This document shows positions 1-12,249 of a stretch of DNA of 64,000 bases, in pieces. Origin of the DNA: Conchocele bisecta (taxonomy: Eukaryota > Mollusca > Bivalvia > Lucinida > Thyasiridae); NCBI GenBank assembly GCA_029237695.1, contig CM055266.1, positions 13,409,805-13,473,804 on the forward strand. Reading direction: 5' to 3'. Position numbers and translations under genes: made by a program. A model generated the notes under the pieces. The model saw only the letters and a list, made by a program, of their open reading frames with translations. It had not been told where the DNA came from and ran no database searches. The number at the start of each line of letters is the position of its first letter. Within the stretch, counting starts at the first letter, position 1.

Positions 1-66
1 CAATGGCTACTGCAGCACTATTCTCAGGATCAGTTGATCCTGCCCCGGTGCATGCACGGGGCGATC
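1..66 (-). repeat. SINE 5' end, cut by the window edge
   Basis: These bases match, with two changes, the right-hand end of the complete SINE at 53,776-54,246 (positions 54,183-54,245 there). In the element's own orientation (minus) this is its 5' end; the rest lies outside the window. Bases 67-241 show no further recognisable structure. Confidence 0.75.
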
Positions 67-241
67 ACTTAATGGAATCATCACCAAAATACAAGCACCA
101 TCCCAACCTCAGATTGTGGTCGATAAAATGGGGCTAATTATCATCGCAGCCAGACTCAGAAGAACCTGCACACCCGCGCAGTTCAAATTCAGGATTCAGT
201 AAATATATTATTCAGTGAAACAAATGATTGCTTTAAAGGGC

Positions 242-303
242 GACCAGCGTAGCTCCAGATCAGATTGCGCGAATGCGCAGGCTGATCTGGGGCTACGCTG
301 GCC
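242..303. repeat. Imperfect hairpin, clam-type palindromic MITE
   Basis: The left arm GACCAGCGTAGCTCCAGATC pairs with GATCTGGGGCTACGCTGGCC around a GCGCGAATGCGC centre. The same core (GATCAG...GCGC..GCGC...CTGATC) recurs at 53,300, 58,081, 61,751 and 62,223, so this is a dispersed foldback family rather than a local regulatory hairpin. Confidence 0.8.
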
Positions 304-417
304 GCACATGTAACGACGTTGTAACGTACATTTTCACAGTTGAAGGCCGTTTGTTCTCCACGCTAACAAATCTTACAGACAAAACACATGATTGTATACC
401 AGAGCTTCAGATAAGGG

Positions 418-541
418 GCGTATTGGTGTATTCTACGCACTTATTGGTGTATTCTACACACTTATTGGTGTATTCTACACACTTATTGGTGTATTCTACG
501 CACTTATTGGTGTATTTATTGGTGTATTCTACGCACTTATT
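418..541. repeat. 21-bp minisatellite
   Basis: About six head-to-tail copies of TTATTGGTGTATTCTACGCAC, one of them shortened. The short open frames across it (LLVYSTH or IGVFYAL repeats) are products of the repeat and are not called genes. Confidence 0.9.
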
Positions 542-744
542 TTAGCTGAATACTCATTGATTATCAACAGTGGGAATACAAAATACTAACAGCAATGTGA
601 AAATATGCATTGATTTTCAAATTGGACAGTGGAAACATTGTAATAGCTTTTTGCAGCTCACGTAAATTTTCAACAGTACAAATGTATTATAAATGACAGA
701 CGATAATAAGTTGCTGGAGGTCAATCGACGAGTCCAAAAATAGG

Positions 745-945
745 TAAACCAGGTGTATTATCATATCTTAGCCTCAGTAATAATCTTACTACTTTTATAA
801 TGGGCAATAACCCAATTCAACTCCCAGGTAACAAAAGAGCCAAAGATAAAAACGTACCTGAGGGCCAAACCAGACAAATTGTGATTCCTATAAGGAGGAT
901 TTTTTAGTAATCTTTTGTTGAGGGTTGTGGGTTCGACACCACCAT
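745..945 (-). repeat. Old SINE fragment
   Basis: This resembles 29,200-29,345 and, more distantly, the 3-kb-spaced SINE copies (landmarks ACTTTTATAATGGGCAATAA and GAGGGCCAAACCAG). It is truncated at both ends and shows no target-site duplication. Orientation follows the intact copies. Confidence 0.65.
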
Positions 946-960
946 GGTTGTATCTGTTTT

Positions 961-2163
961 ATTGGATCCCCCCATACTTCATACTCCCACATACATGTAT
1001 CTGCCGTTGATAATACGATTTTATTTTATTAATGTTATTTAATGTTGCTTATAGAAAAACATGTTTACATATGTTCAAAAACTGATATATTGTACGTATA
1101 TTGCATACTGCCATTGATCATAGTATGTTGCATTACAATTATTTTACATGTCAATTAACTTTTCCCTCAATAATTGTGATGTCGTAGTAACAAGTTCAAT
1201 AAGTCTGTCCATACCACGTCAATGTCATAGATAGGCAGGGGTCAAGATAAGGAATTAGTAATTGAGTGTTTTCACTCCATCATTTCTAAATAAATTGGGT
1301 ATTTCAAAATGTTAATGGTGTAAAATATAATCACACTACTGTTTACACATCAGCAGACCGTACTTATTGAATAGTTTGTTTCTAAATGAAAACACATCTT
1401 GGTATTTCATTAGAATTGTCTTCAAGGAGACAATTCTAATGATACCAAGCTGTGTTTTGAAGGAAAAATAAGAAAATATGCTATATTTGTGGTCTGTTTA
1501 TTGTTTTCTGTAGCATGATAAAGATACCACAATTTTTTCATTGCTTTTTGATACTCACTACTTCTGATTTCAATTGGGTTTTTGGCAATTTTAATTGGGT
1601 ATTTACGCAAATACACAGCTTATCTGGAGCTCTGGATAGGTGATGCATACAGAAACATACACTGTGTAATGAACCTTATTTCCAGCAACGGAAATTATTT
1701 TTCTTTGAAAACTCCCTTGTTTTCACCCCGCTGTATACAACATATCATAAAGGTAGAATATGCAAATGCAACGTTATAAGTGTGTCTATCCACCCATTTT
1801 GCTTTCAGCCGACCCACATACATATGGACGTGTATAAACCCCGAACGGTAATGATCGATACCTTAAAATTATAAATACAGACTGGCCTCATTCTCGGCAA
1901 TGACTGAAGCTGTGTTACCACCATGTTTATTTATAAATTGTGCACCCATAAACAGTGTTCATTCATTAATAATTCCAGCACAAAAATATTTACACAATTC
2001 CCTAACATTTGATTGGTCTGTAGCAAGTCTCTGTCCAAAATTTATATCCCAGTAAACTCCAATGCCGAACTACTTTCCGTAACCGTCAGGCGCAGTTAAA
2101 ATAATTCTTAAGAAAACGGAAAATAAACACATTTTCTTGATGAATTTATTTCAAATGCTGGAA
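961..2163. other. AT-rich sequence with one hairpin, no gene seen
   Basis: A long imperfect palindrome lies at 1,388-1,460 (arms CTTGGTATTTCATTAGAATT / AATTCTAATGATACCAAG, each extended by AAAACACA / TGTGTTTT). The remainder is unstructured AT-rich DNA, with stop codons breaking all frames within about 65 codons. Confidence 0.6.
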
Positions 2164-2372
2164 TTATAAGGAATGAATGGCCTTTTTGTTGAATTTATCG
2201 GGGATATAAACTTGGAAAAGTCGCGGGAATACTGGACGAGGCCTTAAAAAATTAAAATTTTTTGATTGTTTTTTCGAAAATTGTAATTTTGTATCGCTTC
2301 GTCCAGTATTCCGGCGACTTTTCCAAGTTTATACCCCGATAAATTCAACAAAAAGGCCATTCATTCCTATAG
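2164..2372. mobile_element. Foldback MITE, ~78-bp arms
   Basis: The left arm (2,164-2,243, beginning TATAAGGAATGAATGGCC) is almost the exact inverse of the right arm (2,293-2,372, ending GGCCATTCATTCCTATA), around a ~50-bp AT-rich loop. There is no coding potential. The TATA at both ends is compatible with insertion at TA but does not prove it. Confidence 0.85.
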
Positions 2373-2631
2373 TAGCCGAGAGTAAGAAAAGGAGGTTACT
2401 ATGATTTTACAATTTTTGGTCAGTGTAACGGAAATGACAGATTTATTGCAAAATATTTCAATCCAGATGTATAGTATTAAAAGTACAAATGGACAAGGTT
2501 GGAGAATTACAGGCTTGTAAACGGTGCTGGTTGATGACTGATACATGCCCATTTGGTGCACCACACGTACGACAACAACAGAAAATAATAAGTAAGGGGA
2601 GGGTGACTTTTTGCTATTGATGAAAAAGTAC
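2373..2631. other. Intergenic, partly shared with 57.72 kb
   Basis: The stretch TTTTTGCTATTGATGAAAAA near 2,610 recurs at 57,730 beside the same terminal repeat, so element-derived sequence probably extends slightly left of 2,632. Nothing else is recognised. Confidence 0.4.
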
Positions 2632-3089
2632 TTTCTGCCTGTTCCACGTTTGCTGCCGACAAACTTTTCGCCATTAAACGCATTAAATCTTACATATATA
2701 TTATAAATATAATCAGTTTTTCATCGGTAACTGGAATTACCGGAAACCTATTTTTTTACCGAAAACCACCGAAATACCGGAAACCCCTGTAAATCACTAT
2801 ATAATAACGTAAATATGTGTTTGTTGTGTGATAAAAGGTTTGTTTACTATATTATAAGATATATGCACTAATTACAAACTATATATGCACTAATTACAAA
2901 CTATTTGTGTGAAATAAAATGAGTTTGGATCATCTTGTTTGGTGTTTAATTCCAAACGACTGTGAAATTTACCGGAAAACACTTGCAGTCAACGGTTAAG
3001 AATGGACAGTACTAAAAGTACCAAATAATATTAATTATTATTATAATGATTAGCTTAAATATTATATATTACCGGAAAATACCTTCGTT

Positions 3090-3500
3090 GACTCGATGTC
3101 CGTGATTTACCGGAAAACACGTGTGTATGTATGTACATGTAAGGCGTCGTAATCGCCAAGTCAGACTCATCAGGGGAATATACCGAAAACCATTTTTTTT
3201 TTAAATACTGTGTGTGAGAAGATGTCAGTGATTTACCGGAAAACACATATGTGTACAGTATATGTATGCAAGGCGTCGTAATCGGCCAGTCAGACTCGCC
3301 AGGGGAATATACCGAAAACGATTTTTCTTTTAAATACTGTGTGTGAGAAAATGTTAGTGATTTACCGAATAATATACCGAAAACGATTTTTTTTAAATAT
3401 ACTACAGGTGGAGAAGATGTTAGTGATTTACCGGAAAACACATAAGTACAGTATATGTATGCAAGGCGTCGTAATCGGCCAGTCAGATTTCTATGCCATT
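3090..3500. repeat. ~125-bp tandem repeat in the 4.9-kb element
   Basis: About three degenerate units, each with GTGATTTACCGGAAAACAC, a GGCGTCGTAATCG block and GGGGAATATACCGAAAAC. A single inverted unit sits at 6,043-6,200. The frames across it (repeated FSGKSLTSSHTQYLK) are repeat artefacts. Confidence 0.8.
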
Positions 3501-4636
3501 CGACGGTTTATTCGCCAACATATTGATTGTATGTAATATTTAAATTAATATACTTGTATGTAAATATATTATTTAAATGATGGTATGTTTGTTGTAAATT
3601 AGTAAAATTTGCTAGTGTAATTATTGAGCAATACGACCATATCAACTTGTTAATCGTAATTCCTGTCAAAACACTTTGATGTGGATGATATTGCTTAATT
3701 TACTTAATTACAAAACGACCAAATCAACGTGTTGCCTTTAAGAGACCGACTGTTAATCTTAATTCCTGTCAAAACACTTTCATGTGGACGATATGGCTTA
3801 ATTTCCCCGTCCCTGTCAATTAATTGACAAAGAAGGTGTTAGCATAGGTATAATTACATGATCACACATTTAGGATGAGTATTCCAATCAAGTCTTTAAA
3901 AGGTAAAGTTGAAAATGTTCTTGTATGGATTCAGAAATAACAACAACAACAAGCTGTTTGACTTTTCTTGAAATCACCGAAATCATTAAATATAAGAAAA
4001 CAAAATGTTCTTGTATATAGAAGCTGCTCCCGCTGATTGAGGAGGAATGCTGCCTGCATCAATATACATCAAAACGCCGAACTATTTCTGTGCAATTAGT
4101 GGTCGAGCCGGGCATATTGGTCTCATCATATTGTCCATATAGTCAATCAACAGAAGCTGGCCCTATGGGGACCAGCTATTTCGCCCTTAGGGCAGTAGAT
4201 GAGCCAAGTCAATATGACATTGGACATAACCCTGACAGACACACTTAGATAGGCACGCACCCACAACATATACATACACAGTCCATTCATCTATACTGTT
4301 CGCGATAATGATCAGTTTGTGACCATTGTACATCCTGATACAATCTGTATATTGTATGCGATAATATCAGTGTCTATATTGTTCACGAGTTAATGTCTGT
4401 GTAACAATGAATGTGTTAACCAGGTACCACCTACTGTGAAATATTATTGGGCACGCGTCTTTGTGTACTTAGCGAATATCGCCGCCTAAAGGCGTTAATC
4501 ATGCCACTGTGTATTGTAGTGTAACTTCACAGAATATGTTAAACCAGTTGTACCATCTTTATCACCAGTTTAGATACTGTTAGCTAGAATATGTTAAACA
4601 CCACTTGTAAACGCATTTCACATGCATGTCGCCGTT

Positions 4637-4927
4637 CAGGCCCGTACGCAGGATTTTCTATTGGGGTGTGCGTGAGGGGCGAGCCCCATGGAGCGAGTAT
4701 GCTAGGGGGATCCGGGGGCATGCTCCCCCGGAACATCTTTAAACCTAGATGGCCTGAAATGCACTCTCCTGCATTTTAAGTCATTTGAATTCGGATTTCA
4801 ACGGTGGTAAATTGTGACATTTTCATGCAAATTACCTGTATATTAATGCATTTCAATATTTGTTGAGATTACTGTTTGAAAAATAGCGGACCTCGGCGTA
4901 CGCACCCCCCTTGTGTACGGGCCTGCC
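4637..4927. mobile_element. hAT-like MITE
   Basis: It begins CAGGCCCGTACGCAGGAT and ends GTGTACGGGCCTG, giving a short inverted terminus of the CAGG...CCTG type typical of hAT elements. A G-rich block (GGGGGATCCGGGGGCATGCT) follows. No convincing 8-bp target duplication was seen, and the 62-codon frame inside is not a gene. Confidence 0.6.
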
Positions 4928-4948
4928 ATTGACAAAACGTACAGTATG

Positions 4949-5355
4949 TTTATTTGTTTTGTTTTTGTTTATTGGTGTTTAACGGCCTATCAACAGCTAA
5001 GGTCATGTAAGGCCGGGCAAACAGGTTTGATCCCGTTTTAACCTGCTGCATTGGGGGGAAAATCTCAAAATCAGAACGGAATATTTACATCGAGATACAA
5101 CATATTCAGCCCTGAAATTAGAATAACCTGACCTGGTGCCAGGTCCATACTGCACCAAAGTCACTTGGCCCCTTCCCCTATTTAAAAGTAATACCGGTAG
5201 GATTACTCTTATAAGGGGTATAACCAGATTCAACTGTCACATACAAAATGCCAAAGACGTATATGTGAGGGCCAAACCAGGTCTCCAGTCGGGATTCCGG
5301 TAAGGTGAACCCCGATCGTTAAATTACCCATCGCATGCTCCCACCTGCCACCTAC
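4949..5355 (-). mobile_element. SINE copy with 12-bp target duplication
   Basis: The direct repeat ACGTACAGTATG flanks the element (4,937-4,948 and 5,356-5,367). On the minus strand it starts GGTGGCAGGTGGGAGCATGC, has a B-box-like GGGTTCACC, and ends in an A-rich (CAAA/TAAA) tail, seen on the plus strand as TTTATTTGTTTTG. These are hallmarks of target-primed reverse transcription of a tRNA-derived SINE. About 407 bp and essentially full length. Confidence 0.85.
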
Positions 5356-5504
5356 ACGTACAGTATGACATTTGCAACCACAGTATACGTTGGGTCTTCT
5401 CTACTGTGCAGTTCTGTGGCTATGCTGGTACGAAGTGTCATTCGGTATATTTTGTCAGCCAGCCGCCGCAGTAGATGAGTCACATCCGTATTATCTTGGC
5501 ACGC

Positions 5505-5763
5505 GTCTAGATCATGATCATCTTGTGACCAGTGTAGATCATGATCATTGATTTACACTGTTCGCTAGCTGACCAGTAGTTTAAATAATGATCACTTTAG
5601 GACCAGTATAGAACGAATATCGCCGTCTGAAGGTGTAATTCCATATTATGATCAGCGTGTGACCAGTGTAGATCATGACCAACTTGTAACCAGTGTTATG
5701 TCATGATCATTGATCTACACTGTTCGCTAGCTGACCAGTAGTTTAAATAATTATCACTTTATG
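5505..5763. repeat. Two direct repeats of ~65 bp
   Basis: ATGATCATTGATTTACACTG followed by TTCGCTAGCTGACCAGTAGT occurs at 5,534-5,598 and again, nearly unchanged, at 5,699-5,763. The units are rich in GATCATGATC palindromes. No function is apparent. Confidence 0.75.
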
Positions 5764-6683
5764 ACAAAACAAAACTTATAAAAACAATCTTAAAACATGT
5801 TTATATTGTATACAAAATTACAATTTCAATTGTATACTTCGTCCCGTCTCTTTCGTTACATTCCGTGAGTGTCAGTAAAATACCCAACATTATTATGTTG
5901 ATATAAATATGGATGACGGCGACAGTGACACTGGAATGGAAGAATTGCCGGGATAAATCAACCAACCTGAAACCAAACTAAGTTGAAGACTCCGAAAAAA
6001 AGAGGTAAGTCATATTTTTTTCTTGCAGGCTGTCATCAAATGTCAAATGTGTTTTCCGGTAAATCACTAATATCTTCTCACACACATTATTTAAAAAAAA
6101 AATGGTTTTCGGTATGTTCCCCTGGCGAGTCTGACTTGCCGATTACGGCGCCTTGCATACATACACACGTGTTTTCCGGTAAATCACGGACATCGAGTCA
6201 GCGAAGGTGTTTTCCGGTAATATATAATATTTAAGCTACTCATTATAATAATATACCATTATTATACCATGACTAACATACTCTATTATTATTATCTATT
6301 ATTTGTGAGGAACAGACTTTTAGTACTGTCCATTCTTAACTGCCAGTGTTTTCCGGTAATTTCACAGTCGTTTTGGAATTTGGAATTAAACACCAAACAA
6401 GATGATCCAAACTCATTTTATTTCACACAAATAGTTTGTAATTAGTGCATATATATCTCATAAAACAGTAAACAAACCATTTATCACACAACAAAGACAT
6501 ATTTATGTTATTATATAGTGATTTACAGGGGTTTCCGGTATTTCGGTGGTTTTCGGTAACAAATAGGTTTCCGGTAATTCCAGTGACCCGTTTTTCATCA
6601 TAGCCGGGCACATTTGAATTGTTTTGTACATCGTTTGGAAAGGTGTTTCATGTATATACAAACAATAGTTGACCATCCAATAC

Positions 6684-7140
6684 ATGCTAGAATCACCTGT
6701 GGCTAGTGGCTAGAATCACCTGTGGCTAGCTAGAATCATTCGTGGCTAGTGGCTAGAATCACCTGTGGCTAGCTAGAATCACCTGTGGCTAGCGAATCAC
6801 CTGTGGCTAGCGAATCACCTGTGGCTAGCTAGAATCACCTGTGGCTAGTGGCTAGAATCACCTGTGGCTAGTGGCTAGAATCACCTGTGGCTAGCTAGAA
6901 TAACCTGTGGCTAGTGGTTAGAATCACCTGTGGCTAGCTAGAATAACCTGTGGCTAGTGGCTAGAATAACCTGTGGCTAGTGGCTAGAATCACCTGTGGC
7001 TAGCTAGAATCACCTGTGGCTAGTGGCTAGAATCACCTGTGGCTAGCTAGAATCATGCACCTGTAGCTAGCTAGAATCACCTGTGGCTATATATAGTGGC
7101 TAGAATCACCTGTGGTTAGCTAGAATCACCTGTGGCTAGT
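6684..7140. repeat. 20/23-bp minisatellite
   Basis: About 20 copies alternating between GGCTAGCTAGAATCACCTGT (20 bp) and a 23-bp form with an added GTG. A small satellite cluster sits at 7,245-7,275. The alternating lengths suggest a higher-order pattern from unequal exchange. Confidence 0.9.
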
Positions 7141-7654
7141 TCTATGTGATAGAACGGTTGCAAATCTATTTTTGCAATCTGTTATTCTCTTTATTCAGCA
7201 ACAACAACAAACACAAAGTTGCTGAGATTTTGTCACACAGAACTAACCTGTGGCTAGCTAGAATAACCTGTGATCCTAGACATAGCACTATGGCTTTACT
7301 ACCATTAATACCCTATAGCAAAGTAAATAATAAAAGTCACATAATGAAAAATAGAAGTTAAACATGATATAGAGACATGGCATGTTATTCTACTGTGATC
7401 CATGAGTCATGACTGAGAATAATTTGGGTCTAATTATACTTTTAAATTTGTTTTAGATTTAATGTGTTTAACAGCCAAAAGTTCGTCGGCAGCAAAACGT
7501 GGAACAGACAGTAGAGTTATTTACCCGGACGTCATTGTGATCACTATGTCTCACTTTCCGCAAGCGGGCCCGACAAAAACGTATTACGGTAAACACAAAT
7601 ATCATACCTTGATTTTTGTTTATGCTCAAAACTTCAAGAACTTCGCGAAATGTT

Positions 7655-7890
7655 TGACTAAAGTGCGCATTGGAGATTTGTTGGCGCATTGGGCGCATTG
7701 GAGATTTCGCGGCGCACTGGAGTTTAAAAGTAATAAAAGCATTACATTTATTTGTTTCTTCTGATATATAATATACTCTTACATATATATTACATATATT
7801 TAAGTCAAGGTAAATGCGCTTGTGTAAAGTAGATTTTGTATCTACCGAAAATATAATATGGCCGCGTCGCATTGGAGAGTTTTTCGGCGC
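7655..7890 (+). repeat. Direct repeat partner of 12,250-12,565
   Basis: GACTAAAGTGCGCATTGGAG and the downstream GCGCATTGGAGATTT motifs, then AAGTCAAGG, GTAAAGT and ATAATATGGCC landmarks, recur in the same order at 12,250-12,565. The open frame across 7,468-7,872 (minus) has no recognisable domain and is attributed to this repeat. Confidence 0.7.
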
Positions 7891-8600
7891 ATCAGAGTTT
7901 TATATGTTATATAAATTCTAAATAAAAAAATAATTAATTTTGTTCTTGTTGTATACAATATACATATTTATATATCTATGTCAAGGTAATTATTGTATCA
8001 ATAATATAACATATCACTGACATTAAAAATATAATACGGCGGCGGCGCAATGGAATTTGATATGTCATATCTTCTAAATAAAGGCATGCATTCATGTAGT
8101 TTTTCTAGTTGACACACTCTACATATACATATGTACAATATATAGTCAAATCATGCCATATGATTTAAAGATCATATATATCTTCTAAATATACACATCA
8201 ATAGCATACCTTTCTTGTTCATCCTATACCGACGGCACCGTGTCGCATACATGGATGTAAATACGTGTTGGCATGATTAACGCAGATAGTAGTGTACATG
8301 CAGGCCACATGTATGAACTATGAAGAAACGCACGCACGAGCGCTAAAATAAATTCTGCACAATTAAATACATGTAATATAATTAATCATACTTTAAAATA
8401 CAATACATGTAAACATGTATACACCGGTACTAAGGGTAGGAACAAAATAAAAATCCGATGGAGTTGCTCTAGCTAAGTTACGTCCGTGACACTAGATCCC
8501 ATTGTCTCCATCCCAGATCTGAAAACTACAGTAAATATCGTCACTGGTTGCCAATGTTGTAAGATCCATGTTCGCAGCTTATGTTAGGATGTACATAGTT
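7891..8600. other. AT-rich intergenic DNA, no gene seen
   Basis: Short frames only, with one further GCGGCGGCGCAATGGA remnant of the preceding repeat near 8,040. No RNA gene or inverted repeat stood out. Confidence 0.5.
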
Positions 8601-9400
8601 AACGTTAACATGTATTAGGTAGGGTGCAATAGCCCAACCCAATCAGGACCAAATCTCAAAACATAACAACATATAGCTAATATAATTATATGACAAGTGA
8701 TCCATCAATGGGGGTCTGTACTCGATCGGAACTGGCCCGAGAAAGTATCTCTGGTATGGACTGCCTTATCGAGGATTAGTACTGGGAAATTAACGAGACG
8801 ATATGTACAGGCACGTGTGGGCTAACACATGAAGTTAAATAAATACATTTAGACAAACCCAATCTGAAAAAAAGTATATTAGTATCAGGCTGTAAATATA
8901 AATATAAGACACGTGATCTCTAACATGTATTAGGTGGGGTGCGGTAGCCCAACCCATTCAGAACCCAATCTCCAAACATAACAACATATAGGTTGTATAT
9001 ATGTTATATCGTCAATATATTTACATTGCCAAAATGTATTTAGTGCTTATCCTTTCCCAAATAACATTGTATGTGCATTTCATGTTGTTTTTAGAATCTT
9101 AATTTAAATGTGCGTGTATGCTGGAGGTATATAACTGTACGTATACATGTATGCTTCGTGTGAAACATTATACTTTGGTATGCGGACGCCGAGAACCCGA
9201 TACGTGGGAGCTTCACCTGGGCTAGAAACTGGTACTGTGTACCACTGTTGATTGTTTCGCATGATACAGACGCATGTGAAGGTGCAACAATTAATACATA
9301 CATACATGTACTTGGTGTGTACAGGCTCGTGTGGGCTAACGTATGAAGTTAAACTAAATACATGAAGACAAACCCAATCTGAACAAGAGTGCCGCAAGTC
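8600..9400 (+). repeat. Composite of short direct repeats
   Basis: ACATGTATTAGGTAGGGTGC (8,609) recurs at 8,923. CGTGTGGGCTAACACATGAA (8,813) recurs near 9,328. GACAAGTGATC...ACTCGATCGGAACTGGCCC (8,691-8,744) recurs at 10,834-10,880. The same modules therefore lie on both sides of the 187-bp array, as if the array were part of one larger decayed element. Confidence 0.65.
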
Positions 9401-9600
9401 ACAAAATACGCCCGTCGAATATGGGCCAGACAGCGAAGATGCAGAAATGTGAAGCTGTCACCAAGGCAAGAAACATTAATGAGAATTTGAAAGTCCATAG
9501 CATTATTTCTTCATCTCGTTGTGCTAAACATGTATACTAATTTAGGCAGAGATAGAAAAGTAGAGTGTAAAGTAGAAATGATAGGGAATTGGATACAATA

Positions 9601-10705
9601 ATGTAGAAAAAATGGCTAAGTTAAAAAGGTGATATTTTTGTTAAAAAATATTTTTTCGGCATAAAAACACCAAGGTGCACATCTTCAATATGTGTAGAAG
9701 ACGTGTGTATAGTTTCAGAACGATCGACTGAACAGTTTCGGAGTTGTGTACACAAACTCTGTACCGTATATAGAGATGTATAGAAAAATGAAGAAAAAAT
9801 GGCTAAGTTAAAAAGGCGATATTTTTGTTACAAAAATATTTTTTGGCATAAAAACACCAAGGTGCCCATCTTCAATATGTGTAGAAGACGTGTGTATAGT
9901 TTCAGAACAATCGACTGAACGGTTTCGGAGGAGTTGTGTACACAAACGCTGTACCGTATATAGAATTGCATAGACAAATGTAGAAAAAATGGCTAAGTTA
10001 AAAAGGCGATATTTTTGTTAAAAATATTTTTTCGACATAAAAACACAAAGGTGCACATCTTCAATATGTGTAGAAGACGTGGGTATAATTTCAGAACGAT
10101 CGACTGAACGGTTTCAGACACAAACTATGTACCGTATATAGAATTGTATAGAAAAATGCAGAACAAATGGCTAAGTTAAAAAGGTGATATTTTTGTTAAA
10201 AAATATTTTTTCGACATAAAAAAACCAAGGTGCACATCTTCAATATGTGTAGAAGACGTGTGTATAGTTTCAGAACGATCGACTGAACTGTTTTGGAGGA
10301 GTTGTGTACACAAACTCTGTACCGTATATAGAATTGTATAGAAAAATGTAGAAAAAATGGCTAAGTTAAAAAGGTGATATTTTTGTTAAAAAATATTTTG
10401 TTCGCCATAAAAATACCAAGGTGCACATCTTCAATATGTGTAGAAGACGTGTGCATAGTTTCAGATCGATCGACTAAAAGGTTTCGGAGGAGATGTGTAC
10501 ACAAACTCTGTACCGTATATAGAAATGTATATACAAATGAAGAAAACATGGCTAAGCTAAAAAGGAGATATGTTTGTTAAAAAATATTTTTTCGCCATAA
10601 AAACACCAAGGTGCACATCTTCAATATGTGTAGAAGACCTGTGTATAGTTTCAGATCGATCGACTGAACAGTTTCGGAGGAGTTGTGTACACGAACTATG
10701 CGCTT
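9601..10705. repeat. ~187-bp tandem array, six copies
   Basis: Units start at about 9,601, 9,789, 9,979, 10,156, 10,345 and 10,538, each with AAAAATGGCTAAGTTAAAAA, ACACCAAGGTGCACATCTTC, AGTTTCAGAACGATCGACTG and TGTACCGTATATAGA. Divergence is modest. It ends beside a CCGCCCGCCCGCC tract at 10,716. All open frames here are array artefacts. Confidence 0.9.
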
Positions 10706-10706
10706 T

Positions 10707-12249
10707 TTCTTCAGCCGCCCGCCCGCCCGCCGTGCGGTAAAACATAATACGTACCGTTTTTTAAAAACGGTCGTATAAAAAGTATATTACCTATTAGGCT
10801 ATTAGTATCAGGAAGTAGATATAAATATACGACAAGTGATCTCCCCCATCCAATGGGTATGTACTCGATCGGAACTGGCCCGGAAACCCAATCTCCAAGC
10901 ATAACATATTATGACTAGTATGACAACCAATATTTGCAACAATATATATAAATAGATGAACCTATGTAATAATAAATATACATATCACTGCCCACTCTGC
11001 TCAATCCCTCTGTACCATACACAAATCAGATGACACCATATACATGGACTTGGACAACTTGAACCTCTACCCCCAACTCCCACTGACCAATAATGGTCTT
11101 CAAATACTGGCGATCGCACCCTATATGTTTTTTTCCACTGGTCGAGGTCAATGATGGCAGCCAATCGCCTCCTTTTAACCCTTAATGACACATGTTCTCT
11201 TCTTTTAAAAGATATGCTGTAGAACCAAATGGATATCGTTGCGGTGTGGCCAGGCGCCGGGCACGAGTGAGAGACGCGTGTCGGAGTATCAATAGCTGAT
11301 GCCGTTTTTTGGGCCGTCAGTAAAGCGCCGGCATAGGTCCCCGGTAGCTGTTCGATCACAGCTCTTCACCTCTACACCGACGTATGTAAAGTTGTCATTA
11401 CTTGCCGGAGGAGGTGGTTTTCCCCGGGTACTCCGGTTTCCCCACCATTTATCACACGGAGTAATACAGTTTAGACCGGAATTGGCCGCCAGCATTCAGC
11501 CATTCTCCAATAAACCTTATCATTACAAAAATACCGTGTCGCCTGTACATGCCAGCGCTATACTTTCGAATGGGACTTTAAAATTGTTCAACATTCAATT
11601 TATTTTGAACAACAACTATATATGAGTATATTCCAAAGCAATTGTGCAGTCTTGTTGACGGAATTGCTGAACTATTCGCTGATAATAAGCTCAAGGTACG
11701 TCATTTTGCATTGTCGCTGGCTTGTTTTACTATAATTGAATGCACACGATCGGCATAAATCAACAATAACTCAATGTCCAATTTTACTTTTCTTTTGTTA
11801 TGGCACACCCAAACATTTTGCAAAGCAAAATTCAACAGTAATTGTAAGTAAATGGTGATTATTTTTACGAAAATCTGTTGTCGCAAAATCCTGCCTGTCC
11901 TCCATAACAAAATTGTAGCTACCCTATTTGGAACTGTAGAAACGGTTAACACACAGCGTAGTGTGCTTATTTTCTTGTGAAAACATCATAGTCAATGGTA
12001 AGTTTGTTCAACTAATCATTAAGCCCACTTCACAGAAAATGTGATGGTGACACATTTATTTTGTCACACTTCATGGCCTGTCCTCCGTAACGGCACTTTC
12101 CCACGAAATTACACTAGCTACTGCTAATCATAGATTAAGAACGTTATGTTCTTATCCATGGACTTCCTTACAAATGCTTATTGTAGCCGGGTCCTATTTT
12201 TCCCATACGGATTATATTCCCCGTTGCGTATTCTAGTGTCATTTCGGGT
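10707..12249. other. Intergenic, no supported gene
   Basis: Overlapping frames on both strands (10,985-11,625) lack domain features or splice context. The 11,299-11,625 frame has no hydrophobic or catalytic pattern I can name. A spliced exon cannot be excluded, but nothing supports one. Confidence 0.4.

Larger units (their letters stand above)
2632..7514. mobile_element. 4.9-kb element with nested inverted repeats
   Basis: The outer termini are inverted copies. The left end (2,632-2,690) reads CTGCCTGTTCCACGTTTGCT and continues to CATTAAACGCATTAAATCT. The right end (7,456-7,514) is its inverse, ending AGCAAAACGTGGAACAGACA. Just inside is a second, ~0.5-kb inverted pair (2,717-3,235 against 6,043-6,592), rich in ACCGGAAAACAC motifs. 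The interior holds tandem repeats, a hAT-like MITE, a SINE and a minisatellite. No transposase frame is visible, so it is non-autonomous or decayed. A short relative with the same ends lies at 57,595-57,830. Confidence 0.75.

Noticed and set aside
3055..3441. 128-codon minus-strand frame with FSGKSLTSSHTQYLK repeats
   Set aside because: Product of the ~125-bp tandem repeat. The inverted copy at 6 kb gives the same peptide from the other strand.
7468..7872. 134-codon minus-strand frame
   Set aside because: Overlaps the end of the 4.9-kb element and the GCGCATTGGAG repeat. No recognisable motif.
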